NCBI RefSeq assembly: GCF_001905725.1 | Contig: NZ_LIWB01000002.1 | Span: forward strand, 25,357 to 89,356 | Source: Streptomyces sp. CB02400 | GTDB lineage: Bacteria; Actinomycetota; Actinomycetes; Streptomycetales; Streptomycetaceae | Length of the DNA: 64,000 nt | Direction: 5' to 3' | In this document: positions 17,265-26,442 of the stretch, in pieces | Position numbering within the stretch: the first letter of the stretch is position 1 | Layout of the letters: every line of letters starts with the position of its first letter | Position numbers and translations under genes: made by a program | The notes under the pieces: generated by a model | Databases searched by the model: none | Seen by the model: the letters and a program-made list of their open reading frames with translations, nothing else | Told to the model about the DNA's origin: nothing

Positions 17265-18530
17265 TCAGCGTGCCAGCCCCACCGGAGCCCCCTGCGCCGG
17301 CACCACCGCCCGCCGCACCACCGGCTCCAGCAGCAGCGGCACTCCCAGCACCGGCAGCAGCCAGGCCAGCGTGATCAGCCGGTCGCCCCAGATGTTGATG
17401 TCCGGATGCCCGGCCTGGTTGAGGAACCCCGTGCAGGCGGCGGCCACCAGGAAGGCGCCGAACGCCGGCCGCCGCAGCGCCCCCAGGACACCGGCCGCCA
17501 GGAACGCGACGAACACCGGCTCCCACAGCTGCCGCCGCAGCCACTCCATCCAGAAGTTCCCCTGCAACTGGAAGAACTCCGCCCACGGCCGCTCCCGGTC
17601 GGGGCGGGCGAAGTGATCGGTGAGCAGGTCCTGCACGCTCTCCGACACCGACGGATGCCCCAGCAGCCGGGCCAGCAGCACCGTGCCGAACACCCCCACG
17701 CACCCGGCCCCCGCGAGCGCCACCACCCCGCGCCCCGGCTCCAGGCCCCGCCACCGGCGTCGTACGGCGATCGCCGCGCCCGCGCCCGCCAGGCACAGCC
17801 CGAGGAACAGGGCCTGCGAGTGCTTGACGGTGAACAGCGCGAGCAGCGCCGCGCCCACCAGCGTCAGGCCCGGCCGCGTCCTGTGCCCCTCCAGTACCAG
17901 CGCACAGCCCCACAGCGCCGCCAGGGTGAGCGTCAGCAGCAGTCCCTCGGTCATCGGGCGCATCGCGGTCGTCCCGCACGGCAGGACCAGGAACAGCGCC
18001 TGCCCGGTGAGCGCGAGCGGCACCGGCACCGACAGGGCGCGCAGCACCAGGAAGGCGAGCACCCCGCCCGCGCAGGTCACCACCACGCCCGCCGCCCACA
18101 CGCCCCAGGTCACCCCGAGCAGAGAGATGAACGGCGCCAGGAACACCGGATAGCCGGGCCGCACCTCGAAGATCCGCATGAACCGCTCCGGCATGAACGG
18201 CACGGTGTGCCCGCCGGTCTGCCCGGCCGCCAGCCGCGCCTCCACCTGCCGCCACTCCCGCTCCCGGCACTCCCGCAGGACCTCCGGGGCGGGGTCGGGG
18301 GCGTGGAAACGGATCACGTTCACGTTCTGCTCGCGGTGCGCGATCGACGCCCGGCCCGCACAGAAGTAATCGATGGTGGCGATGGCCGCCTCCCGCTTGT
18401 CCGCACCGGTCAGGCTCAGGGCGTACGACAGGTAGTTCTTGCTGTCGGGGGTGTCCCGGCCGGTGACGTTGGCGAGTTGCAGCAGCGCGAAGACGGCGGC
18501 CAGCAGCAGGACCCGGGCGCGCGGCGTCAC
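17265..18530 (-). CDS. Polytopic membrane protein, possible GT-C glycosyltransferase
   Basis: 421 residues from the GTG that overlaps the upstream stop (GTGA), so translation is coupled to the TagF-like gene before it. One N-terminal helix (VLLLAAVFALLQLANV) is followed by a loop with GRDTPDSKNYLSYAL, whose early acidic residues are placed like the catalytic Asp of GT-C enzymes. RPGYPVFLAPFISLLG and eight or so more helices follow. It is only distantly like the other two membrane proteins of this region. A role in decorating or assembling the same polymer as the TagF-like proteins is inferred from the operon. Confidence 0.8.
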   Translation of the reverse strand: MTPRARVLLLAAVFALLQLANVTGRDTPDSKNYLSYALSLTGADKREAAIATIDYFCAGRASIAHREQNVNVIRFHAPDPAPEVLRECREREWRQVEARLAAGQTGGHTVPFMPERFMRIFEVRPGYPVFLAPFISLLGVTWGVWAAGVVVTCAGGVLAFLVLRALSVPVPLALTGQALFLVLPCGTTAMRPMTEGLLLTLTLAALWGCALVLEGHRTRPGLTLVGAALLALFTVKHSQALFLGLCLAGAGAAIAVRRRWRGLEPGRGVVALAGAGCVGVFGTVLLARLLGHPSVSESVQDLLTDHFARPDRERPWAEFFQLQGNFWMEWLRRQLWEPVFVAFLAAGVLGALRRPAFGAFLVAAACTGFLNQAGHPDINIWGDRLITLAWLLPVLGVPLLLEPVVRRAVVPAQGAPVGLAR

Positions 18531-20737
18531 GACGGGGTCAGCAGGTCGACGCCGGTGGCCTGGGCGGGCACCCGGGCCGGTCCGGCCGGCCGCTCGGGCA
18601 TCGGCTCGTTCAGCATCAGCGTCCGTACCACCCGCTCGGCGGCCCGGCCGTCGTCGAACTCGCAGAACCGCCTCCGGAACGCCGACCGCAGCCGCGCCGC
18701 CTCCTCGTCCCGCCAGGTCCCGGAGTCGAACAGCCACGCCAGCTCCCAGGGGGAGCGCGCCACATGGCCCGGCGCCTCGGCCATGATGTCCAGGTAGGTG
18801 CCCCGGCTCGCCCGGTAGGCGCCCCAGTCGTCGGCGTACACGACGATCGGGCGGTCCAGCAGGGCGTAGTCGAACATGACCGACGAGTAGTCCGTGACCA
18901 GCACGTCGGCGGCGAGCAGCACGTCCTGCACCTCCGGTTCGTCCGTCGCGTCGACGAGCACGCCCCGCCGGTGCAGCTCGGACAGGCCGAGGCCGCGCGC
19001 CGGTCCGGCGGCGAGGGAGGGGTGCAGGCGGACCACGAGGGTGCGGCCCTCGCCCAGGTCGGCGGCGAACCGTGCGAGGTCGAGCCGCTCCACCAGCCCG
19101 CCCCTGCGGTAGTCGCGGCGGGTCGGCGCGTACAGCACCACCGTGTCGCCGTCCGGGACACCGAGCCGTGCGCGCACCGCACGCCCCCGCTCCTGCGACG
19201 CCCCGACCAGGACGTCGTTGCGCGGGCTGCCGCTGCGCAGGGAGGTGAAGCGGCAGGGGTAGGCCCGCTCCCACACCAGCTCGGAGTGCCGGTTGGCGAC
19301 CAGGCTGTAGTCCCAGCGGTCGGCCCGACGCAGCATCTGGGGTACGTCGAAGCCGAGCCGGGCGCCGGGCCGGTCCAGCAGATCGGCGCCCAGGTACTTC
19401 AGCGGGGTGCCGTGGTGGGTGTGGATGTGCACGCTTCCGGGGCGTTTGACCAGCGCCCCGGACCAGTTGACGTTGTTGACGAAGTACGTGGCCCGCTCGG
19501 TCACCCGGCGGTATCCGGGCGAGTCGAGCAGCACGTACTCGGTGTCCGGATCGAGACCGGCCGCCTGCTCCTCGTCGGCCAGCACCCATACGTTCCTGAT
19601 GTGCGGGGCGAGTTCGCGCGCCGCGCGGTGGATCGCCGCCGGGTCGCCGAGCACGCCCCGGTGCGAGAACGCCGAGTACACGGCGAGGTCCGGGTCGAGC
19701 GGACGCCGGAACGCCGGCCGGACACGGGCGTACCGCGCCGCCGTCGCCGTACCCGCCTGCCGGGCCCGACGGCCCAGCTCCTGTCCGGCCTTTTCCGCCC
19801 GCTGCCGCAGGACGTACCCGGTGTAGCTCCCCTCCAGCACCCGCAGTTCCGCCGGGACCCGGACGCCCTCCGGCCGGTGCGCCCGGAACATCTCGGCCGT
19901 ACGGCGGAAGAACTCGCCCTTGTCGGACGGCGGCAGGCGGTCCGGCTTGGAGAGGATGTCGAGGCAGTGCTCGCCCATCTTGGCGTGCAGGAAGGGCCGC
20001 CAGTGCGCGAGCGCCGGGCGGGCGTCGACGAACCGGAACACCCGCGCGTACTGCTCGTGGACGTCGAAGTGTCTGCGGCTGGTGGTGGACAGGATGCTGC
20101 CCCGGCGGCGCTGCCGGTAGTACACGCAGATCCGGTCCAGGGTCGCGATGCGCTCCGCGCTGAGCAGCACCGGGAACGTCCAGGGCGTGTCCTCGTAGTA
20201 GCCGGGCGGGAAGGCGAAGCCCTCCCGTGCGACGAAGTCACGGCGGTAGACCTTGTTCCACACCACCATCAGCAGATCGAGGATCTCCGGCCGCTCGGCG
20301 GCCGTGAACACGTCCTCGGTGGCCAGCAGACGGGCCAGGACGTTGCGGCGGGTGCCGCCCCACCAGTGGGTGCGGGCGTAGTCGAAGACCAGGACGTCCG
20401 GGTCGCCGGTCTCGTCGAGGCGGTCGGCCATCGCGCGCAGCGCGCCCGGGGTGAGGGTGTCGTCGCTGTCGAGGAAGAACAGGTGGTCGCCCGTCGCGTG
20501 CTCCATCCCCGCGTTGCGGGCCCGGCCGAGGCCCACGTTCTCCGGCAGGCGCACCACCCGGACGCGCTCGTCGCGGGCCGCGTACGCGTCGAGGATCGCG
20601 CCGCAGCCGTCGGGGGAGCGGTCGTCGACGGCGATCACCTCGATGTCGCGGTACGACTGCCCGAGCACCGAGTCGAGGCAGGCGTGCAGGTACCCCTGCA
20701 CCTTGTGGACGGGGACGATGACGCTGAAACGGGGCAC
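18527..20737 (-). CDS. GT2 / TagF-like fusion protein
   Basis: 736 residues from GTG 20737, with GAGGAG five bases upstream. The N-terminal GT-A domain has FSVIVPVHKVQGYLHACLDS, AVDDRSPDGCGAIL and an intact FLDSDDTLTP. The C-terminal TagF part has FVNNVNWSGALVKRPGS, HIHTHHGTPLKYLG (about residue 437), LYAPTRRDYRR (about 532) and VTDYSSVMFDYALLDRPIVV (about 612). Known relatives transfer glycerol- or ribitol-phosphate to wall teichoic acid, and the extra GT2 domain suggests alternate addition of sugar and polyol phosphate. The start lies one base after the stop of the next fusion gene and the stop overlaps the following membrane-protein gene. Confidence 0.9.
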   Translation of the reverse strand: MPRFSVIVPVHKVQGYLHACLDSVLGQSYRDIEVIAVDDRSPDGCGAILDAYAARDERVRVVRLPENVGLGRARNAGMEHATGDHLFFLDSDDTLTPGALRAMADRLDETGDPDVLVFDYARTHWWGGTRRNVLARLLATEDVFTAAERPEILDLLMVVWNKVYRRDFVAREGFAFPPGYYEDTPWTFPVLLSAERIATLDRICVYYRQRRRGSILSTTSRRHFDVHEQYARVFRFVDARPALAHWRPFLHAKMGEHCLDILSKPDRLPPSDKGEFFRRTAEMFRAHRPEGVRVPAELRVLEGSYTGYVLRQRAEKAGQELGRRARQAGTATAARYARVRPAFRRPLDPDLAVYSAFSHRGVLGDPAAIHRAARELAPHIRNVWVLADEEQAAGLDPDTEYVLLDSPGYRRVTERATYFVNNVNWSGALVKRPGSVHIHTHHGTPLKYLGADLLDRPGARLGFDVPQMLRRADRWDYSLVANRHSELVWERAYPCRFTSLRSGSPRNDVLVGASQERGRAVRARLGVPDGDTVVLYAPTRRDYRRGGLVERLDLARFAADLGEGRTLVVRLHPSLAAGPARGLGLSELHRRGVLVDATDEPEVQDVLLAADVLVTDYSSVMFDYALLDRPIVVYADDWGAYRASRGTYLDIMAEAPGHVARSPWELAWLFDSGTWRDEEAARLRSAFRRRFCEFDDGRAAERVVRTLMLNEPMPERPAGPARVPAQATGVDLLTPS

Positions 20738-20738
20738 G

Positions 20739-22943
20739 TCAGCTCCTCACCAGGGTGGCGGCGGCCGCGGGGGCGGGGACGCGCTCCGCGAGCGGGATCA
20801 CGGGCGGCAGGGCCTCGGGCGGCTCACCGAGCAGCACCCGGCGTACGACCCGTTCGGCGGCCCGCCCGTCGTCGAAGGCGCAGAACCGCTCCCGGAACCG
20901 GGCCCGGAGCGCCGCCGACCCCGCGTCCGCGTACGAGCCGTCGCGGAACACGCGGGCCAGCTCCTCGGGGGTGCGGACCACCGGTCCCGGCGGCCCCTCC
21001 ATCAGGTCGAAGCAGACGCCCCGGACCTCCCGGTAGACGTCCCAGTCGTCGGCGTACACGACGATCGGGCGGTCCAGACAGGCGTAGTCGAACATGATCG
21101 ACGAGTAGTCGGTGACCAGCGCGTCGGCGGCCAGGCACACGTCCTCCGACGAGCGGTGCGCGGTGACGTCGATGACCCGGCCCCCGGCCCGCGCGGTGCC
21201 CCGGTCGTAGAAGTAGTGGGCGCGCAGCAGGACCACGACGTCCTCGCCGGCCGCCTCGCAGAACGCCTCCAGGTCGAGGCCGGGCTCGAAGCCGGTGCGG
21301 TGGTCGCGGTGGGTGGGCGCGTACAGCACGGCCCGCGCGCCCTCCGGGACGCCCAGCTCCGCACGGATCCGGGCCACGTCGTCCGCGCCGGCCGCGCAGT
21401 ACACGTCGTTGCGCGGGTAGCCGTACTCCAGGTGCTCGTAGGAGCCGGGGAAGGCGCGCTCCCACACGCGCGTGGAGTGCGGGTTGGCGGAGAGGTTGTA
21501 GTCCCAGCGGTCCACCCGGCCGAGCAGCCTGGTGAAGCTGCCGGTGGCGGCGGCCACCACCGGGTACGTCGACTGGTCGACGCCCATCGTCTTCAGCGGG
21601 GTGCCGTGCTGCGTCTGGAGGTGGACGCTGCCGGGCCGCTTGACCACGCCCTCCGCGAAGTTGGCGTTGTTGACCAGGTACTTGGCGCGGGCCAGCACCT
21701 CCCAGTAACGGCGGCTGCCGATGACCGCGTACTCGACGCCGTCCGGCACGGTGTGTTCCTGGCCGGCCTCCACCAGGAACACCGAGCGGATGTGCGGGGC
21801 GAGTTCACGCGCCTTGGCGTGGATCGCGGCCGGGTTGCAGGCGTAACCGCGGCCCCAGTACGCGCAGTACACGGCGAGGTTCGGATCGAGCGGGCGGCAC
21901 AGGTGCATCCGGTACAGCAGCCGGGTGCGCAGACCCCGCGGGCGCGGCACCGCCGCCACGGTCCGCGCCACCGCGCGGCGGGCGCCGCGCAGGGCGGCGA
22001 AGGCCCCGTAGGAGCCCGACGCCAGCAGCCGGTGCTGCACCCCGAGGCTGCCGCGCGGGGGCCGGTGTCCGGTGGGGCGGTGGCGGCGGTACAGGGTGCT
22101 CGCCCGGCGGAAGAAGGCGCGGCGGCCCGACGGGAGCCGCCGGGGACGGGCGGCCGTCTTCAGCACGGCGGTGAAGAGCTGCTCGAACAACGGCGCCGAC
22201 CGCTCGGCGGACAGCCCCCGTTCGGCGGCCCGCTCCAGCACCAGCTCGACCTGGTCCAGCAGTTCGGCGTGGTGCTCCCCGGGCAGGCTCAGCCGGCTGC
22301 CCTGCCGCCGCACCAGATGCCGTACGACGACCGTGCGCAGCACCGCCACCCGCTCGGCGGCGAGCATCGCCTGCCCGCCCCAGCCGATGTCCGTGAAGTG
22401 ACCCGCGGGGAAGGCGAGACCCCGCTCGGTGACGAAGGCACGGCGCCAGGCCGCGCTCCACGCCGGGAGGCCCACGCCGGTGAGGTGCGGGGCGCGGTCG
22501 GGCGGGAACGCGCCGTCGGGGGCCTTCGCCAGCAGGGGCGCGGCAGGGTTGGAGGGCTCGCCCTCCCACCAGGGCGCACGCTCGTGCTCGAAGTGCAGCA
22601 CGTCCACCGGACCGGTCTCGGTCAGGCGCGCGTCCAGAGCCGCGAGCGCGCCCGGTACGAGGACGTCGTCACCGTCGAGGAACAGCAGGTACGCCCCCGT
22701 GGCCGCCCGCGTCCCCGCGTTGCGCGCCCCCGCCAGCCCGGCCGACGGCGGCGCGTGCACCGGCGCCACCCGCGAGTCCCGCTCGGCGTGCCGGGCGGCC
22801 ACGTCGGCCGCGGCGGACCCCGGCGCATCGCAGACCGGGATCAGCTCGAAGTCACCGAAGGACTGGGCGAGGACCGAGTCCAGCGCCTGGCCCAGCCGGC
22901 CGGCGACCCCGTGGGACGGGACGATGATGCTGAAGCGGGGCAT
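20739..22943 (-). CDS. GT2 / TagF-like fusion protein
   Basis: 734 residues from the ATG at 22943 (GGAAAGAG upstream); the open frame extends 54 codons further but through repeats, and the MPRFSIIVP start aligns with its paralogues. The GT-A domain shows FSIIVPSHGVAGRLGQALDS and FLDGDDVLVPGA. The TagF half shows NNANFAEGVVKRPGS, QTQHGTPLKTMG (about 440), LYAPTHRDHRTG and VTDYSSIMFDYACLDRPIVV (about 608). First of a translationally tight set (this gene, 18527-20737, 17265-18530). A six-unit heptamer repeat lies immediately upstream. Confidence 0.9.
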   Translation of the reverse strand: MPRFSIIVPSHGVAGRLGQALDSVLAQSFGDFELIPVCDAPGSAAADVAARHAERDSRVAPVHAPPSAGLAGARNAGTRAATGAYLLFLDGDDVLVPGALAALDARLTETGPVDVLHFEHERAPWWEGEPSNPAAPLLAKAPDGAFPPDRAPHLTGVGLPAWSAAWRRAFVTERGLAFPAGHFTDIGWGGQAMLAAERVAVLRTVVVRHLVRRQGSRLSLPGEHHAELLDQVELVLERAAERGLSAERSAPLFEQLFTAVLKTAARPRRLPSGRRAFFRRASTLYRRHRPTGHRPPRGSLGVQHRLLASGSYGAFAALRGARRAVARTVAAVPRPRGLRTRLLYRMHLCRPLDPNLAVYCAYWGRGYACNPAAIHAKARELAPHIRSVFLVEAGQEHTVPDGVEYAVIGSRRYWEVLARAKYLVNNANFAEGVVKRPGSVHLQTQHGTPLKTMGVDQSTYPVVAAATGSFTRLLGRVDRWDYNLSANPHSTRVWERAFPGSYEHLEYGYPRNDVYCAAGADDVARIRAELGVPEGARAVLYAPTHRDHRTGFEPGLDLEAFCEAAGEDVVVLLRAHYFYDRGTARAGGRVIDVTAHRSSEDVCLAADALVTDYSSIMFDYACLDRPIVVYADDWDVYREVRGVCFDLMEGPPGPVVRTPEELARVFRDGSYADAGSAALRARFRERFCAFDDGRAAERVVRRVLLGEPPEALPPVIPLAERVPAPAAAATLVRS

Positions 22944-22952
22944 TCTGCTCTT

Positions 22953-22994
22953 TCCGTAATCCGTGGTCCGTGAACCGTGTTCCGTGGTCCGTGG
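22953..22994. repeat. Heptamer tandem repeat (six units of tccgtgg type) upstream of a TagF-like gene
   Basis: Units are tccgtaa, tccgtgg, tccgtga, accgtgt, tccgtgg, tccgtgg at exact 7-base spacing, starting 9 bases before the ATG at 22943 and extending upstream. It lies in the 177-bp gap between two paralogous genes and covers the 5' leader or promoter of 20739-22943. Confidence 0.8.
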
Positions 22995-23120
22995 AGGATG
23001 GCGTGGCGCTCTCAGCGGGCGGGGCGTCGACCGGGCCGCCCCGCCGGAGGCCGGGTCGGGGTGGGTCGCGACGATCCGGAGGGCATGGGAACTCCCTGTG
23101 TCCACAAGGGGGAACGGCGG

Positions 23121-25391
23121 TCAGCCGCGGTCGGTGACGGTCAGGGCACCGGCGGGCTGCTGCTGCGGCACCGTCGTGAGCGCCGGCGGGCCGGACACGG
23201 CACCGGCCGACGGCACCGGGCGGCGCCCGTCCATCGGCACCACCGGCGGCAGGTCGCTCTCCCCGAGCACCACCCGGCGCACGACCCGCTCGGCGGCGCG
23301 GCCGTCGTCGTACGGGCAGAAGCGGGCGCGGAAGTCCGCCCGCAGCCGGGCGGAGCGGGCGCCGCACCAGTGACCGCTCGCGAAGATGTCGATCAGCTCG
23401 TCCTCGCCGCCCGCGACCGCGCCCGGCGGGAACGCCCGCGGGTCGAAATAGGCGCCGCGGGCCGCCTCGTACGCCTCCCAGTCGTCGATGTGCAGCACCA
23501 CCGGCCGGTCCAGGCCCGCGTAGTCGAACATCAGCGTCGAGTAGTCCGTGACCAGGGCGTCCGAGGCCAGGCACAGCGCGGTGACGTCCGGATGGCCGGA
23601 GACGTCCAGGACCCGGTCGGAGGCGGCCTCGCGCGGCCCGCCGTACGGGTGGTGGTCGGCGAGGGACAGGACGACGAACCGCGGGCCGAGACGGCGCACC
23701 ACGCGCTCCAGGTCGAGCAGCCGGCGCTGGGTGCGCCGGTAGTCGCGGTGGGCCGGCGCGTACAGGATCGCCACCGACCCCTCCGGGACGCCGAGCGACT
23801 CCCGCAGCCGGGCCACGTCCGCCCCGGTCGCCGTGTGGAACCGGTCGGTGCGCGGCCTGCCGTACTCCAGGGTGGTGTAGCGGCCGGGGCAGACCCGCTC
23901 CCAGGTCAGGGTCGAGTGGCGGTCGGCGGAGACGACGTAGTCCCACTGGTCGACCCCCGCGAGGAGCCGCGCGAAGTCGGTGTCCCGGGCCGCCGCGGGA
24001 CGTTCCAGCAGGTCCAGGCCCTCGTGCCCGAGGGGGGTGCCGCGCCGCGTCTGCACCACGGTCTGCCCCTTGCGCTTGACCAGCCCCGGCACGGTGTCGG
24101 CGTCGGTCACCAGATACGCGGACCGGGCGAGCGCGCTCCAGTGGGCGGCCGTGCCGGGCACGAGCCGGCGGGCGCCCGGCGGAAGGGTGTGGTGGTACTC
24201 GGGACGGGCCGCCCAGGCGGTGCGGATGTGCGGGGCCAGCTCGCGCAGCGCCGACTCCAGGGCGCCCGGGTCACCGCCGTGACCGCGGCCCCCGTCGGCG
24301 GCGAAGACGGCCCGGTCGGCACGGAGCGGGAGCAGCCGCTGGAGCCGGTAGTGCAGGCGCAGGGCCGCGCGGCGCAGGGCGCGCGGCAGCCGCCCCGCGA
24401 TCCGGGCCCACCTGCGGCGCAGCGCCGCCGCCAGCCGCAACGCCCGATAGGTGCGGTGCAGTCCGTAACGGACCATCGTGTGGTGGACCCGGGCACGCGC
24501 GGACCCGGCCGCGCCGGGCGTCCGATGGCGCCGGCAGTGGACACGCGCCCGGCGCAGGAAGGCGGCGCGCGACCCGCGCGGCAGCCGGTCCCGCCGCGTG
24601 TACACCGTCACCAGGTGGTCGACCATGCGGCGGAACAGCACCGGCCGCCAGCGCCGCAGCGCGGGCCGCTCGTCGAGGAACGCGAAGACCCGGTCGTACT
24701 GGTCGAAGACGTCGAAGTGCCGTTCGCTGGTGGTGCGCAGGATGCCGCCGGCCCGGCGCTGCCGGTAGTGCACGCACACCCGGTCCAGGGTGGCGATCGA
24801 CTCCGCCGTCATCAGGACCGGGTACGTCCACGGGGTGTCCTCGTAGTAGCCGGGCGGGAAGGTGAAGCCCGCGCGCTCGACGAACTCCCGCCGGTACGCC
24901 TTGTTCCAGGCCACCATCAGCAGGTTCAGCAGCCCCGGCCGGTCCTCGAGACGGAACGGCGCAGGTCCCTGCTCGGTGAGTTCGGCGGCGACCCGGTTGC
25001 GCACGGCCTCGCCCGACCAGTAGGTGCGCGCGTAGTCGTAGACCAGCACGTCCGGTTCGCCCGTCTCCTTCAGCCGGTCGGCGAGGGCGAGCAGCGCGTC
25101 GGGCGTGAGGGTGTCGTCGCCGTCCAGGAAGACCAGGTAGTCGCCGGTCGCCCGCTCCATCCCGGCGTTGCGGGCCGGACCGAGACCGGTGTTCCGGGGC
25201 AGGTGCACGGCCCGTACGCGAGGGTCGCGGGCCGCGAACTCGTCGATCACCGCACCGCAGGCGTCCGGCGAGCAGTCGTCGACGGCGATCAGTTCGAGAT
25301 CGGGATACGACTGGGACAGCACCGATTCCAGGCACTCGTGCAGATACGCCTGAACCTGGTACGCGGGGACAATGACACTGAACCTGGGCAA
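23121..25391 (-). CDS. GT2 / TagF-like fusion protein with altered TagF active-site motif
   Basis: 756 residues from a TTG at 25391. There is no in-frame ATG or GTG near the expected start, and TTG gives the paralogues' N-terminus LPRFSVIVP. The GT-A domain is intact (AVDDCSPDACGAVI, FLDGDDTLTPDA). The TagF half is degenerate: the family's HGTPLK is RGTPLG (QTRRGTPLGHEG, about residue 450), although VTDYSTLMFDYAGLDRPVV (about 612) is kept. In the other three copies the His is present, and it is a likely catalytic residue in TagF enzymes. This protein may therefore keep only the sugar-transfer half, or use a different acceptor. It is separated from the next paralogue by 177 bp with repeats. 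Confidence 0.87.
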   Translation of the reverse strand: MPRFSVIVPAYQVQAYLHECLESVLSQSYPDLELIAVDDCSPDACGAVIDEFAARDPRVRAVHLPRNTGLGPARNAGMERATGDYLVFLDGDDTLTPDALLALADRLKETGEPDVLVYDYARTYWSGEAVRNRVAAELTEQGPAPFRLEDRPGLLNLLMVAWNKAYRREFVERAGFTFPPGYYEDTPWTYPVLMTAESIATLDRVCVHYRQRRAGGILRTTSERHFDVFDQYDRVFAFLDERPALRRWRPVLFRRMVDHLVTVYTRRDRLPRGSRAAFLRRARVHCRRHRTPGAAGSARARVHHTMVRYGLHRTYRALRLAAALRRRWARIAGRLPRALRRAALRLHYRLQRLLPLRADRAVFAADGGRGHGGDPGALESALRELAPHIRTAWAARPEYHHTLPPGARRLVPGTAAHWSALARSAYLVTDADTVPGLVKRKGQTVVQTRRGTPLGHEGLDLLERPAAARDTDFARLLAGVDQWDYVVSADRHSTLTWERVCPGRYTTLEYGRPRTDRFHTATGADVARLRESLGVPEGSVAILYAPAHRDYRRTQRRLLDLERVVRRLGPRFVVLSLADHHPYGGPREAASDRVLDVSGHPDVTALCLASDALVTDYSTLMFDYAGLDRPVVLHIDDWEAYEAARGAYFDPRAFPPGAVAGGEDELIDIFASGHWCGARSARLRADFRARFCPYDDGRAAERVVRRVVLGESDLPPVVPMDGRRPVPSAGAVSGPPALTTVPQQQPAGALTVTDRG

Positions 25392-25490
25392 GGGGCATCC
25401 AACGGTCGGTGCGGGCGTTCTGCCCGGCAACGGCCGCCGGCCCCACTTGGTTACGCCCCCTGCGGCATCCGGGGGACGCCCGTCACGCGA

Positions 25491-25519
25491 AGGGGCGGAC
25501 CTGTGACGGCCCGCCCCCT
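25491..25519. terminator. Hairpin between permease and TagF-like genes
   Basis: aggggcgg / ccgccccct stem (8 bp) with a 12-base loop in the 148-bp gap after the minus-strand permease start region of the next unit. It could end or attenuate readthrough from the TagF-like gene start side; no T-tract. Confidence 0.35.
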
Positions 25520-25539
25520 CAACATGTCGCGTACGTCGG

Positions 25540-26442
25540 CTACTTCACCGCGCCCGCCATCACACCGGAGACGAACTGCCGCTGGAACGCGAAGAACACG
25601 ACCAGCGGGACCACCATCGAGATGAACGCGCCGGGCGCCAGGACGTCGATGTTGTTGCCGAACTGCCGTACCTGGGTCTGCAGGGCGACCGTGATCGGCT
25701 GGCTCCCGGAGTCGGTGAAGATCAACGCGACCAGCATGTCGTTCCACACCCACAGGAACTGGAAGATGCCGAGCGCGGCGATGGCCGGACCGGCGAGCGG
25801 CATCACGACCCGTACGAACAGCCGCAGTTCGCCCGCGCCGTCCAGCCGGGCCGCCTCCAGCAGCTCCTTCGGGATCTCCGCGAAGAAGTTCCGCAGCAGG
25901 AACACCGCGAACGGCAGACCGAAACCGACGTGGAAGAGGACCACACCGGCCACGGAGCCGAAGAGGCCGATGTTGCCGAAGAGTTCGGCGATCGGGATCA
26001 GCGCCACCTGCACCGGCACCACCAGCAGCCCCACCACCGCCAGGAACCACCAGTCCCGGCCGGGGAACTCCATCCAGGCGAAGGCGTACCCCGCGAGGGA
26101 GCCGATCACCACCACCAGCACGGTCGCCGGGACGGTGATGTACACCGTGTTCAGCAGCGAGCCGGTGATGTCGTCGTTCTCCAGCAGCGTCTCGTAGGCG
26201 CCGAAGGTGAGCTGCGAGGGCTCGGTGAACACCTTCCACCAGCCGTCGGCGGCCATGTCCTGCGGGGTGCGCAGGCTGGCCAGCAGCAGGCCGACCGTCG
26301 GGACCAGCCAGAACAGGCCCACGACGATCAGGAAGACGCGGACCAGGCCGCCGCTGACCCACTGGCTGAGCCGGGAGCCCAGTGACCGCTCGGCCTTGAC
26401 GGTGGGGACCGCCTTGGTGACGCTGCCGGCGTCCGCACTCAT
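25540..26442 (-). CDS. Sugar ABC transporter permease, MalG-like
   Basis: 300 residues from the ATG overlapping the upstream stop (ATGA), with GGAGGTG before it. Six membrane helices of the CUT1 family. The EAA loop that docks the ATPase reads KELLEAARLDGAGELRLFVR, followed by VVMPLAGPAIAALGIFQFLW. It forms the carbohydrate channel with the MalF-like partner encoded just upstream and receives substrate from the lipoprotein of 27796-29199. No ATPase gene is present in the operon. In Streptomyces several such importers share the ATPase MsiK, so that is the likely motor. Confidence 0.92.
   Translation of the reverse strand: MSADAGSVTKAVPTVKAERSLGSRLSQWVSGGLVRVFLIVVGLFWLVPTVGLLLASLRTPQDMAADGWWKVFTEPSQLTFGAYETLLENDDITGSLLNTVYITVPATVLVVVIGSLAGYAFAWMEFPGRDWWFLAVVGLLVVPVQVALIPIAELFGNIGLFGSVAGVVLFHVGFGLPFAVFLLRNFFAEIPKELLEAARLDGAGELRLFVRVVMPLAGPAIAALGIFQFLWVWNDMLVALIFTDSGSQPITVALQTQVRQFGNNIDVLAPGAFISMVVPLVVFFAFQRQFVSGVMAGAVK

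Noticed and set aside
18764..21097. Very long open frames antisense to the glycosyltransferase genes
   Set aside because: They mirror the GC-rich third positions of the true minus-strand genes, have Arg/Val/Gly/Glu-rich sequence without domains, and span several real genes.
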